Positions 1 through 6,385 of a stretch of 8,348 nucleotides of DNA are shown here, one piece after another. The notes beneath the pieces are model-generated. The model saw nothing but the letters and a program-made list of their open reading frames with translations. It had not been told where the DNA came from and made no database searches. This DNA is from an uncultured Propionibacteriaceae bacterium (GTDB taxonomy: Bacteria > Actinomycetota > Actinomycetes > Propionibacteriales > Propionibacteriaceae). The stretch is from assembly GCA_936924635.1 (NCBI GenBank), contig CAKZHP010000097.1, positions 1-8,348 of the forward strand, read 5' to 3'. The stretch's first letter is position 1, and each line of letters opens with the position of its first letter. A program made the translations under genes and the position numbers.

Positions 1-1
1 C

Positions 2-880
2 GGGGCTGCCCGGGGGGAGGTGCAGCGCGCGCTCGCCGACCGGGAGGCAGTGGTCGGCGCCGCCGAGCTGGAGCGCACGCTGGTCGCCGAGACCGTCGAC
101 GTGACGCTGCCGGTACAGCTGGCTCCGGTGGGTGCCGTACACCCCATCACCGCCCTCATGGACCAGCTCGCCGACGTCTTCCTCGCCATGGGCTGGGAGA
201 TCGCCGAGGGCCCCGAGCTCGAGGCCGAGTGGATGAACTTCGACGCTCTCAACATCGGCCCCGACCACCCGGCCCGCGGCACCAGCGACACGCTGTTCGT
301 CGATCCGGAGTCGGCTCACCTGGTGATGCGTACGCACACCTCGCCGGTGCAGATGCGCTCCCTGCTCGACCGCCCGCTGCCGGTGTACGTGGTGTGCCCC
401 GGCCGCGTCTACCGCGCCGACGAGTTCGACGCCACCCACACCCCGGTGTTCCACCAGATCGAGGGCCTGGTCGTCGACAAGGGCATCTCCATGGCCCACC
501 TGCGGGGCACGCTCGACCACCTGGCGCGGGCGATGTTCGGTGACGTCCGTACGCGGATGCGCCCCAACTACTTCCCCTTCACCGAGCCGTCGGCCGAGGT
601 CGACCTGGAGTGCTTCGTGTGTCACGGCGCCTCCGTCGGCAACCCCGACGCCCCGTGCCGTACCTGCTCGTCGGAGGGCTGGATCGAGTGGGGCGGATGC
701 GGCGTGGTGAACCCGCGGGTGCTGCGCGCGGCCGGTGTCGACACCGACGTCTACTCCGGCTTCGCGTTCGGCATGGGGGTCGAGCGCACCCTGATGTTCC
801 GCAACGGCGTGAAGGACATGCGCGACATGGTCGAGGGCGACGTCCGGTTCAGCCGGTCGCTGGTGGGAGGAGCGCGATGA
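2..880 (+). CDS. pheS: Phenylalanyl-tRNA synthetase alpha subunit, 5' end outside window
   Basis: Catalytic subunit of the cytosolic class II synthetase that charges tRNA-Phe with phenylalanine using ATP. The frame is open from base 2, so the first roughly 60 residues of a usual ~350-residue protein are missing; 292 codons are visible. The GTG at 20 is internal, because the residues before it (GAARGEV) continue the N-terminal coiled-coil arm that binds tRNA. Visible in order are the end of that arm, the core opening EGPELEAEWMNFDALN, the RTHTSPVQMRSL segment, GRVYRADEFDATHTPVFHQIEG of motif 2, and motif 3 GFAFGMGVERTLMFR (about 758-802). Between them, 611-667 encodes a CX2CX11CX2C insert that I remember from Streptomyces PheS but not from E. 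coli. The stop overlaps the pheT start by four bases (ATGA, 877-880), fitting one operon with coupled translation. Identity is essentially certain. Confidence 0.98.
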   Translation, partial: GAARGEVQRALADREAVVGAAELERTLVAETVDVTLPVQLAPVGAVHPITALMDQLADVFLAMGWEIAEGPELEAEWMNFDALNIGPDHPARGTSDTLFVDPESAHLVMRTHTSPVQMRSLLDRPLPVYVVCPGRVYRADEFDATHTPVFHQIEGLVVDKGISMAHLRGTLDHLARAMFGDVRTRMRPNYFPFTEPSAEVDLECFVCHGASVGNPDAPCRTCSSEGWIEWGGCGVVNPRVLRAAGVDTDVYSGFAFGMGVERTLMFRNGVKDMRDMVEGDVRFSRSLVGGAR

Positions 881-3372
881 GGGCGCCGGTCAGCTGGCTG
901 CGGGAGTCCGTCGAGCTGGACGAGTCGGTCCACGGCCGTGCTATCGGCGAGGCGCTGATCCGCGCCGGCCTGGAGGTCGAGGCCGTCGAGCGGGCCTCCG
1001 AGATCGAGGGCCCGCTGGTCGTCGGCCGCGTGCTGTCGTACGCCGAGGAGCCCCAGAAGAACGGCAAGGTCATCCGCTGGTGCCGGGTGGACGTCGGCGC
1101 GCACAACGCCGAGGCGTCGGAGCCCGACGAGACCGGCTCCTCGCGGGGCATCGTCTGCGGCGCCCACAACTTCGCCGAGGGTGACCTGGTGGTCGTGGCG
1201 CTGCCGGGCACGACGCTGCCCGGCGGGTTCCACATTGCCTCCCGCAAGACGTACGGGCACATCTCCGACGGCATGATCTGCGCCGAGGACGAGATCGGCA
1301 TCGGGCACGACCACGCCGGGATCATCGTGCTGCCGCCCGGGTCGGCCGAGCCAGGAGACGACGCCCTGGCGCTGCTCGGCCTGGGCGACGAGGTGCTCGA
1401 CATCGCCGTCACCCCCGACATGGGCTACTGCCTCTCGATCCGCGGGCTGGCGCGCGAGACCGCGCAGGCGTTCGGGGTTCCGTTCACCGACCCCGTACGC
1501 ACCTCGACGCCGGCCGCTGTCGCCGGTGGTCACGAGGTGCGCCTGGAGACCGACGCCTGCCCACTGTTCGTGGCGCTCACCGTGACCGGGCTCGACCTGT
1601 CGCGACCCAGCCCCGGGTGGATGCAGAACCGGCTCCGCATGGCCGGCATGCGCGCCATCAGCCTGGGTGTCGACGTCTCCAACTACGTGATGCTCGAGAC
1701 GGGGCAGCCGAACCACGCGTACGACGCCGGGAAGCTCACCGGTGCGATCGTGGTGCGGCAGGCCATGCCGGGGGAGCGGGTCACCACGCTCGACGACGTC
1801 GAGCGCACCCTCGACGAGGCCGACGTCGTGATCGCCGACGACTCTGGGGCCATCGGCATCGGTGGCGTCATGGGCGGTGCTTCGACCGAGCTCTCGGAGA
1901 GCACCACCGACGTGGTCGTCGAGTGCGCCTGGTTCGACCCCGTGACCATCGCCCGCTCGTCGCGGCGCCACAAGCTCAGCAGCGAGGCGTCCAAGCGGTT
2001 CGAGCGCGAGGTCGACCCCAACGCGGCGTACGCGGCCGCGCACCGCGTCGCGAGCCTGCTCGTGGAGCTCGGGGGAGGCGTGCTGTCCGAGGCCGAGACC
2101 GTGGTCGGCACCGTCGCCCAGCCGCCGTCGACCACCATCGACGCCTCCCTGCCATCTCGGGTGCTCGGCACCGACGTGCCGGCCGAGCGGGTGGTCGAGG
2201 TGCTCAGCGCGTCCGGCGTCACGGTCGAGCGCGACGGCGACGCCCTGGTGTGCACGCCGCCGACCTGGCGGCCCGACCTGCGCGACCCGTACGACTACGT
2301 CGAGGAGGTCGGCTGCAAGGTCGGCCTCGACATCATCGAGCCGGTCGTGCCCCGGGCGCCCGGCGGCCGCGGGCTGACACCCCGGCAGCGAGCCCGCCGC
2401 GCGCTGTCGGCGGTCCTGCCCGCCTCGGGCTTCGTCGAGGTGCTGTCGTTCCCGTTCCTCTCCGAGGCGGACCTCGACCGCCTGGGTCTGGATGCCGAGG
2501 ACGACCGCCGCTCGCTCGTCCGGCTGGCCAATCCGCTGGCCGACACCGCGCCGTACCTGCGCACCACGCTGCTGCCCGGCCTGTTCGCCGCGGTCGCCCG
2601 CAACCGTTCGCGCGGCCAGGACGACCTCGCCCTCTACGAGGTCGGGTCGGTGTTCCGTAGCCCGGCCGGCGAGGCTCCGGTGCCTGGGGTGGCCGACCGC
2701 CCGTCGGAGACCGAGCTCGCCGCGCTGGCGTCGGCGCTGCCGCGTCAGCCATGGCACGTCGCGTGCGTCGTCACCGGCTCCTGGCTGCCAGTCGGCTGGG
2801 CCGGCGACGCCGAGCCGGCGTCGTGGACCCAGGCCGTGGCGTTCGCCGAGACCACAGCCCGGGCGCTCGGCGTCACCCTGGAGCGCTCCGCCGACACGCA
2901 CGCTCCGTACCACCCGGGCCGCTGCGCCCGGCTCAGCGTCGGTGACGTGCTCGTCGGCCACGCCGGCGAGCTGCACCCGTCGGTCTGCCAGGCCTTCGGT
3001 CTTCCGGCGCGTACGGCGGTCGCCGAGCTGTCCTTCGACCGGCTGCTGGAGGTCGCTCCCGGGCCCGGCGAGGTGGCCCCGCTGTCGTCATGGCCGGTGG
3101 CCAAGGAGGACGTGGCGCTGATCGTCGACGCCGGCGTCTCCTCCGACGAGGTGCGCCGCGCGCTTGCCGAGGGGGCCGGGCCGCTGCTGGAGGACGTCGC
3201 CCTGTTCGACGTGTACACCGGCGACCAGATCGGTGAGGGCAAGAAGTCGCTCGCGTTCGCGCTGCGCTTCCGGGCACCCGACCGCACCCTCAAGGATGCC
3301 GAGGCGGCCGAGGCCCGCGACGCCGCCGTGGCGGTGGCGGTGGAGCGGTTCTCCGCCCTGCCAAGGGTCTGA
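877..3372 (+). CDS. pheT: Phenylalanyl-tRNA synthetase beta subunit
   Basis: Beta subunit of the (alpha-beta)2 enzyme; it binds tRNA-Phe and edits mischarged tyrosine. It has 831 residues, normal for the bacterial long form. Domains in order: N-terminal part and EMAP-II-like tRNA-binding OB fold (about 45-153, with IVCGAHNF and SDGMICAEDEIGI); B3/4 editing domain (about 215-380, with IGIGGVMGG at 326-334 and SSEASKRFEREVDP); B5 domain (about 420-490, with WRPDLRDPYDYVEEV at 464-478); a catalytically inactive synthetase-like core (about 495-700); and a C-terminal ferredoxin-fold anticodon-binding domain (about 738-831, with FDVYTGDQIGEGKKSLAF). The start is the ATG at 877, five bases after GGGAGGA (865-871) and overlapping the pheS stop. 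The OB fold carries a short acidic insert (NAEASEPDETGSSR, about 77-90). Identity is certain; domain borders are approximate. Confidence 0.98.
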   Translation: MRAPVSWLRESVELDESVHGRAIGEALIRAGLEVEAVERASEIEGPLVVGRVLSYAEEPQKNGKVIRWCRVDVGAHNAEASEPDETGSSRGIVCGAHNFAEGDLVVVALPGTTLPGGFHIASRKTYGHISDGMICAEDEIGIGHDHAGIIVLPPGSAEPGDDALALLGLGDEVLDIAVTPDMGYCLSIRGLARETAQAFGVPFTDPVRTSTPAAVAGGHEVRLETDACPLFVALTVTGLDLSRPSPGWMQNRLRMAGMRAISLGVDVSNYVMLETGQPNHAYDAGKLTGAIVVRQAMPGERVTTLDDVERTLDEADVVIADDSGAIGIGGVMGGASTELSESTTDVVVECAWFDPVTIARSSRRHKLSSEASKRFEREVDPNAAYAAAHRVASLLVELGGGVLSEAETVVGTVAQPPSTTIDASLPSRVLGTDVPAERVVEVLSASGVTVERDGDALVCTPPTWRPDLRDPYDYVEEVGCKVGLDIIEPVVPRAPGGRGLTPRQRARRALSAVLPASGFVEVLSFPFLSEADLDRLGLDAEDDRRSLVRLANPLADTAPYLRTTLLPGLFAAVARNRSRGQDDLALYEVGSVFRSPAGEAPVPGVADRPSETELAALASALPRQPWHVACVVTGSWLPVGWAGDAEPASWTQAVAFAETTARALGVTLERSADTHAPYHPGRCARLSVGDVLVGHAGELHPSVCQAFGLPARTAVAELSFDRLLEVAPGPGEVAPLSSWPVAKEDVALIVDAGVSSDEVRRALAEGAGPLLEDVALFDVYTGDQIGEGKKSLAFALRFRAPDRTLKDAEAAEARDAAVAVAVERFSALPRV

Positions 3373-3432
3373 GCCAGAGCTGACGACGGCACGGGCCGGC
3401 GCAGACCACGTCAGCGCCCGGTCCATGTCGGT

Positions 3433-3519
3433 CGCCCTGCGCCGGCCGCACTGTGCTCGCTGGCTGCGCGCCAGCCGCGCTGTCTCGGCTGGACCGTGCG
3501 AGCCGCCCTGCGCCGGCCG
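3433..3519 (+). repeat. 16-bp direct repeat pair in the pheT 3' spacer
   Basis: CGCCCTGCGCCGGCCG occurs at 3433-3448 and again, without mismatch, at 3504-3519, 71 bases apart. A second pair, GTCCATGTCG, occurs at 3421-3430 and 3549-3558, the latter covering the start codon of the next gene. Both copies of the longer repeat are GC-only apart from one T, so low complexity could contribute. I see no transposase, no tRNA gene and no integration site here. The repeat may be a remnant of a local duplication; function is unknown. Confidence 0.55.
3459..3492 (+). terminator. Possible pheST terminator: two mutually exclusive GC-rich hairpins
   Basis: Two stems share bases. Hairpin A pairs GCTGGC (3459-3464) with GCCAGC (3470-3475) over a five-base loop. 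Hairpin B pairs CCAGCCG (3471-3477) with CGGCTGG (3486-3492) over an eight-base loop. They cannot form together. There is no T tract after either, so a classic intrinsic terminator is not supported, though actinobacterial terminators often lack one. The position, about 90-120 bases after the pheT stop and before the next promoter, suits transcription termination. GC-rich spacers form such stems by chance, so confidence is low. Confidence 0.3.
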
Positions 3520-3538
3520 GCCCAGAGAGGAGAGCCGG

Positions 3539-3544
3539 TAGGCT
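3539..3544 (+). promoter_or_regulatory. Likely -10 element for a leaderless DUF3817-type mRNA
   Basis: TAGGCT fits the actinobacterial TANNNT -10 pattern and ends eight bases before the ATG at 3553, which places transcription start at or next to the start codon. I see no convincing -35 box, which is common for such promoters. The purine-rich GAGAGGAGAG (3525-3534) is about 20 bases from the ATG, too far to serve it as a Shine-Dalgarno site. The argC start at 4176 has the same eight-base geometry. Confidence 0.5.
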
Positions 3545-3552
3545 GGCTGTCC

Positions 3553-4008
3553 ATGTCGCCGCGCCGTCTGTACCGCGCCCTCGCGCTCGCCGAGGTCGTC
3601 ACCTGGACCTTGCTGATCGTCGGGATGCTGCTCAAGTACGTCACGCACACCACCGACCTCGGCGTCCGCCTCGGTGGCGGGATCCACGGGCTGGTCTTCC
3701 TGGCGTACTGCCTGGGGACCGTGCTCGTCGGCGTGGACGGCCGCTGGGGTGCCGGCCGGACGCTCCTGGGTCTCGGCAGCGCCGTCGTCCCGTACGCCAC
3801 CGTCCCGTTCGAGCGCAGCGCCGAGCGCCGCGGCGGGCTCAGCGACCGCTGGCGCCTGCGGGACCAGCCTCCGGCAGGCGCGATCGAGTCGCTGGTGGCA
3901 CTGGTGCTGCGCCACCCGGTGCTCTCGGCCGTGCTGGGTCTGCTGCTCGTGGGGGGCCTGTTCGCCGTCCTGCTGAGCCTGGGCCCGCCCACCGAGTGGG
4001 GCCGCTGA
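3553..4008 (+). CDS. DUF3817-type small integral membrane protein
   Basis: A 151-residue protein with about four hydrophobic segments: roughly 8-29, 41-62, 66-84 and 121-143. The first three match my memory of the actinobacterial DUF3817 family: AEVVTWTLLIVGMLLKYV in helix 1, GGGIHGLVFLAY starting helix 2, and VPYATVPFE ending helix 3. The charged stretch 87-107 between helices 3 and 4 (ERSAERRGG and following) is probably cytoplasmic. The family has no established function that I know of, so none is assigned. The start is the ATG at 3553: the upstream in-frame GTG at 3496 would add a non-hydrophobic, Arg/Pro-rich leader and cross the likely -10 element. It lies between the pheST and arg operons and appears to have its own promoter, so no role in arginine synthesis is implied. 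Confidence 0.8.
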   Translation: MSPRRLYRALALAEVVTWTLLIVGMLLKYVTHTTDLGVRLGGGIHGLVFLAYCLGTVLVGVDGRWGAGRTLLGLGSAVVPYATVPFERSAERRGGLSDRWRLRDQPPAGAIESLVALVLRHPVLSAVLGLLLVGGLFAVLLSLGPPTEWGR

Positions 4009-4025
4009 CCCCCGCCGTACGCGAT

Positions 4026-4039
4026 TGAACAAGTGTTCA
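4026..4039. promoter_or_regulatory. Operator-like palindrome TGAACA-AG-TGTTCA
   Basis: A perfect 6-2-6 inverted repeat starting 18 bases after the preceding stop codon, followed directly by a second GTTCA (4040-4044). Short palindromes of the GAAC-N4-GTTC kind are typical TetR-family operators. It also resembles an ARG box (TGAAT-N4-ATTCA) with symmetric changes at the inner positions, 114 bases upstream of the argC-proximal box. The sequence alone does not separate these two readings. No regulator gene lies in the window. Confidence 0.45.
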
Positions 4040-4042
4040 GTT

Positions 4043-4072
4043 CAGACAGAACGGTTTTTTCCGTTCTGTCTG
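4043..4072. terminator. Perfect 12-bp inverted repeat with a T6 loop, possible terminator
   Basis: CAGACAGAACGG (4043-4054) and CCGTTCTGTCTG (4061-4072) are exact reverse complements separated by TTTTTT. It lies 34 bases after the DUF3817-type gene stop and about 100 bases before argC, where a terminator would be expected. No U tract follows the stem (CGCACAAC), so termination would have to rest on the stem itself. The uninterrupted stem, modest GC content (7 of 12) and homopolymer loop stand out against the flanks. A processing hairpin or protein site is the alternative. Confidence 0.6.
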
Positions 4073-4083
4073 CGCACAACCCT

Positions 4084-4096
4084 TGCTAGGTGCTAG
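4084..4096. repeat. Tandem TGCTAG motif
   Basis: TGCTAG occurs at 4084-4089 and again at 4091-4096, a seven-base period. TAG-containing words are rare in this GC-rich sequence. Closely spaced direct repeats of this kind can bind ribbon-helix-helix regulators or act as promoter elements, but no antitoxin-like gene follows and no spaced -10 is evident. Function is unknown. Confidence 0.35.
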
Positions 4097-4137
4097 AGCA
4101 GCCCGAGGGGTACGGGACAGGCCGGCTGAGCATCGCC

Positions 4138-4155
4138 TTTGCATGATCATTCAGA
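4138..4155. promoter_or_regulatory. ARG box 1, predicted ArgR operator
   Basis: TTTGCATGATCATTCAGA fits the 18-bp ARG box layout WNTGAAT-N4-ATTCANW, with one half exact (ATTCA) and the other TGCAT, the half-site form I remember from streptomycete ARG boxes. It overlaps the likely -35 of argC, so bound ArgR would occlude RNA polymerase when arginine is plentiful. Its place directly before argCJBD is what makes the call convincing. Confidence 0.7.
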
Positions 4156-4167
4156 TCACGGCATAGT
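4139..4167 (+). promoter_or_regulatory. Likely argC promoter, leaderless
   Basis: A -35-like TTGCAT (4139-4144) and a -10-like CATAGT (4162-4167) are separated by exactly 17 bases. The -10 ends eight bases before the argC ATG at 4176, placing transcription start at the start codon. No Shine-Dalgarno sequence precedes that ATG, which supports a leaderless mRNA. Each hexamer is an imperfect match, so the spacing and the overlap with the ARG boxes carry most of the weight. Confidence 0.55.
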
Positions 4168-4175
4168 TGTGCCTC
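4158..4175. promoter_or_regulatory. ARG box 2, weaker predicted ArgR half of a tandem operator
   Basis: GGCAT-AGTT-GTGCC (4160-4173) resembles TGCAT-N4-ATGCA at seven of ten half-site positions. Its centre is 20 bases from that of ARG box 1, leaving a two-base gap, close to the paired-box geometry bound by hexameric ArgR in E. coli. It covers the -10 and reaches the start codon. It could instead be a chance GGCA/TGCC inverted repeat. Confidence 0.4.
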
Positions 4176-5207
4176 ATGACGTACAAGATCGCCGTGGCCG
4201 GCTGCACGGGCTATGCGGGCGGCGAGGCCCTACGGCTGCTGCTCGGTCACCCCGAGGTCGAGATCGGTGCGGTGACCGCCGGGGCGAGCGCCGGGTCGCG
4301 GTTGGGGGACCACCTGCCCCACCTGCCCGCCCTGGCCGACCGTGAGGTGCTCGACACCACGCCGCAGAACCTCGCTGGTCATGACGTCGTGATCCTCGCC
4401 CTCCCGCATGGCGCCTCCGCCGCGGTCGCCGAGGCTCTCGGTGACGACGTGCTGGTGCTCGACGCCGGCGCCGACTTCCGGCTCGCCGACGCGAGGGAGT
4501 GGGAGCGGTTCTACGGCTCCCCGCACGCCGGGACCTGGCCCTACGGCCTCCCGGAGCTGCCCGGCCAGCGCGAGACCCTGCGCAGCACGCGCCGGGTGGC
4601 GGTGCCGGGCTGCTACCCGACCGCGGTCACCCTGGCCCTGGCCCCCGCGGTCACGGCGGGGCTGATCGACACCGACGACGTCGTGGTCGTCGCCGCCTCC
4701 GGCACCTCGGGCGCCGGCAAGAGCGTCAAGCCGCACCTGCTCGGCTCCGAGCTGATGGGGTCGGTCACCGCGTACGGGGTCGGCGGCACGCACCGCCACA
4801 CGCCGGAGATCACCCAGAACCTGCGCGCCTGCGGGGCCGGCGAGGTCACGGTGAGCTTCACGCCGCTGCTGGTGCCGATGCCGCGCGGCATCCTCGCCAC
4901 CTGCACCGCACCCGTACGTGCCGGTGTCACCGAGGAGCAGGTGCGCGAGGCGTACGCGGCGTTCTGCGCCGACGAGCCGTTCCTGCACCACCTGCCCGCG
5001 GGGCAGTGGCCGCAGACCCAGTCCGTGGTGGGCAGCAACGCGGTTCACGTGCAGACGGCGGTCGACGCCACGGCCGGCCGCCTGGTCGCCGTGAGCGCCA
5101 TCGACAACCTCACCAAGGGCACCGCCGGCGGTGCCGTGCAGTGCATGAACCTCGCGCTCGGGCTGCCCGAGACGCTCGGCCTCACCAGCAACGGAGTCGC
5201 ACCGTGA
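4176..5207 (+). CDS. argC: N-acetyl-gamma-glutamyl-phosphate reductase
   Basis: Third step of arginine synthesis: NADPH-dependent reduction of N-acetylglutamyl phosphate to the semialdehyde, in the cytoplasm. 343 residues, full length. The N-terminal Rossmann motif is GCTGYAGG (9-16); the catalytic cysteine is C146 in VPGCYPT; ASGTSGAGK (174-182) and the GGTHRHTPEI segment with H206 and H208 (203-212) form the active site; NLTKGTAGGAVQ (311-322) closes the cofactor pocket near the C-terminus. The start is the ATG at 4176, which gives the usual MxxKIAVAGxTGY opening; the in-frame TTG at 4167 would add three residues and sit on the -10 element. First gene of argCJBD; it ends in a GTGA overlap with argJ. 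Probably ArgR-regulated through the boxes just upstream. Confidence 0.97.
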   Translation: MTYKIAVAGCTGYAGGEALRLLLGHPEVEIGAVTAGASAGSRLGDHLPHLPALADREVLDTTPQNLAGHDVVILALPHGASAAVAEALGDDVLVLDAGADFRLADAREWERFYGSPHAGTWPYGLPELPGQRETLRSTRRVAVPGCYPTAVTLALAPAVTAGLIDTDDVVVVAASGTSGAGKSVKPHLLGSELMGSVTAYGVGGTHRHTPEITQNLRACGAGEVTVSFTPLLVPMPRGILATCTAPVRAGVTEEQVREAYAAFCADEPFLHHLPAGQWPQTQSVVGSNAVHVQTAVDATAGRLVAVSAIDNLTKGTAGGAVQCMNLALGLPETLGLTSNGVAP

Positions 5208-6385
5208 CCGCACCTGCCCGCCCCGGCCGGGAGGGCGTCACCGCACCCGCCGGGTTCGCCGCCGCGGGCGTCGCCGCCGGGCTCAAGTCCAGCGGGAAGC
5301 CCGACGTGGCGCTGGTCCTCAACCGCGGCCCACGGTTCGACGCCGCGGCCGTGTTCACCACCAACCGGGTCTTCGCCGCCCCCGTGGGCTGGTCGCGCGC
5401 GGCGACCGCCGACCGGCAGCTGGTGGCGGTGGTGCTCAACTCGGGCGGGGCCAACGCCTGCACCGGCGAGGGCGGCCGGGAGGACGCGGCGCGGATGGCA
5501 TCGGTCACCTCCCAGCAGCTGGGCTGCCTGCCGCTCGACGTCGCGGTCTGCTCCACAGGTCTTATCGGGGCCCGGCTGCCGATGGGCCGTGTCGAGCCCG
5601 GCATCGTGGCCGCCGCGGCCGCCCTCGACGAGCGCAGCGGCCCTGCCGCGGCCGAGGCCATCATGACCACCGACACCAGGCCCAAGACAGCCGCGCGCCG
5701 GGGGGCCGGCGGCTACACGGTCGGCGGCATGGCGAAGGGGGCCGGGATGCTCGCTCCAGGCCTGGCCACCATGCTCGTCGTGCTGACCACCGACGCCGAG
5801 GTCGATCCCGACGACCTGGAGCATGCCCTCCGTCATGCCGTACGCGTCACCTTCGACCGCACCGACTCCGATGGCTGCATGTCCACCAACGACACCGTGC
5901 TGCTGATGGCGAACGGCGCCTCCGGCGTACGGCCGCCGCTGGGGGAGCTGGTGGCCACGCTCACCGAGCTCTGCGCCGACCTGGCCCGGCAGCTGATCGC
6001 CGATGCCGAGGGCGCCGAGCACGAGGTCGCCGTCGAGGTGGTCGGCGCCGCGAGCGAGGACGACGCCCTGGAGGTCGCCCGCGCCGTCGCCCGGTCCAAC
6101 CTCTTCAAGTGCGCGATCGCGGGCAACGACCCCAACTGGGGCCGGGTGGTCGCGGCCGTCGGCACGACCCAGGCCGCGTTCCAGCCCGAGGAGCTGGACG
6201 TGTTCTTCAACGGCGTCGGCGTGTACGTGCAGGGCGCCATCGGCGCCGACCGCTCTGCTGTCGACCTGGCCCCGCGGGAGGTCCACGTACGGATCGACCT
6301 GCACGCGGGCACCGAGGCCGCGACCATCTGGACCAACGACCTCACCCATGGCTACGTCTCCGAGAACGCGGACTACCCGACGTGA
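5204..6385 (+). CDS. argJ: Bifunctional ornithine acetyltransferase / N-acetylglutamate synthase
   Basis: Transfers the acetyl group from N-acetylornithine to glutamate, closing the cyclic arginine pathway; bifunctional members also use acetyl-CoA. 393 residues, usual length. The family self-cleaves before a conserved threonine; here the site is A188/T189 in KGAGMLAPGLATML, giving alpha and beta chains of about 188 and 205 residues. CSTGLIG (116-122) supplies the oxyanion-hole pair T118-G119, and the protein ends with TNDLTHGYVSENADYPT, like the family C-terminus. LAT replaces the commoner MAT before the cut, a mild change. The GTG start at 5204 overlaps the argC stop (GTGA) with GGAG at 5193-5196, seven bases upstream. 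Whether it is bifunctional or acetyltransferase-only cannot be read from the sequence. Confidence 0.96.
   Translation: MTAPARPGREGVTAPAGFAAAGVAAGLKSSGKPDVALVLNRGPRFDAAAVFTTNRVFAAPVGWSRAATADRQLVAVVLNSGGANACTGEGGREDAARMASVTSQQLGCLPLDVAVCSTGLIGARLPMGRVEPGIVAAAAALDERSGPAAAEAIMTTDTRPKTAARRGAGGYTVGGMAKGAGMLAPGLATMLVVLTTDAEVDPDDLEHALRHAVRVTFDRTDSDGCMSTNDTVLLMANGASGVRPPLGELVATLTELCADLARQLIADAEGAEHEVAVEVVGAASEDDALEVARAVARSNLFKCAIAGNDPNWGRVVAAVGTTQAAFQPEELDVFFNGVGVYVQGAIGADRSAVDLAPREVHVRIDLHAGTEAATIWTNDLTHGYVSENADYPT

Noticed and set aside
751..2976. A 741-codon open frame on the minus strand, antisense to pheT
   Set aside because: It is rich in Arg, Gly and Ala, shows no recognisable domain, and mirrors the GC-biased third positions of pheT. 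Long antisense frames are expected at this GC content.
3496..3552. GTG at 3496 as the start of the DUF3817-type gene
   Set aside because: It would add 19 Arg/Pro-rich residues not typical of the family and transcribe through the TAGGCT element placed correctly for the ATG at 3553.
3373..3552. A mobile element or integration scar, because of the direct repeats
   Set aside because: No transposase or integrase fragment, no terminal inverted repeats, no tRNA gene, and composition equals the neighbours.
4167..4175. TTG at 4167 as the argC start
   Set aside because: It lies within the likely -10 and adds only MCL; the ATG at 4176 gives the normal ArgC N-terminus.
4009..4175. A possible small gene, riboswitch or T-box upstream of argC
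   Set aside because: No start codon with a usable site and no plausible small protein; no T-box or riboswitch core; the probable transcription start leaves no leader.
4139..4345. A short + strand frame (68 codons) beginning in the argC promoter
   Set aside because: It overlaps argC in another frame, has no ribosome site and turns into an Arg/Pro/Gly-rich composition.
5762..5776. ArgJ self-cleavage motif LAT in place of MAT, as a possible lesion
   Set aside because: The nucleophilic threonine, preceding alanine and the oxyanion-hole STG are intact; Leu for Met is conservative.
5045..6349. A 434-codon minus-strand frame, antisense to argJ and the argC end
   Set aside because: Same composition artefact; it is Gly/His/Val-rich with no motif, and the sense strand encodes clear ArgC and ArgJ.
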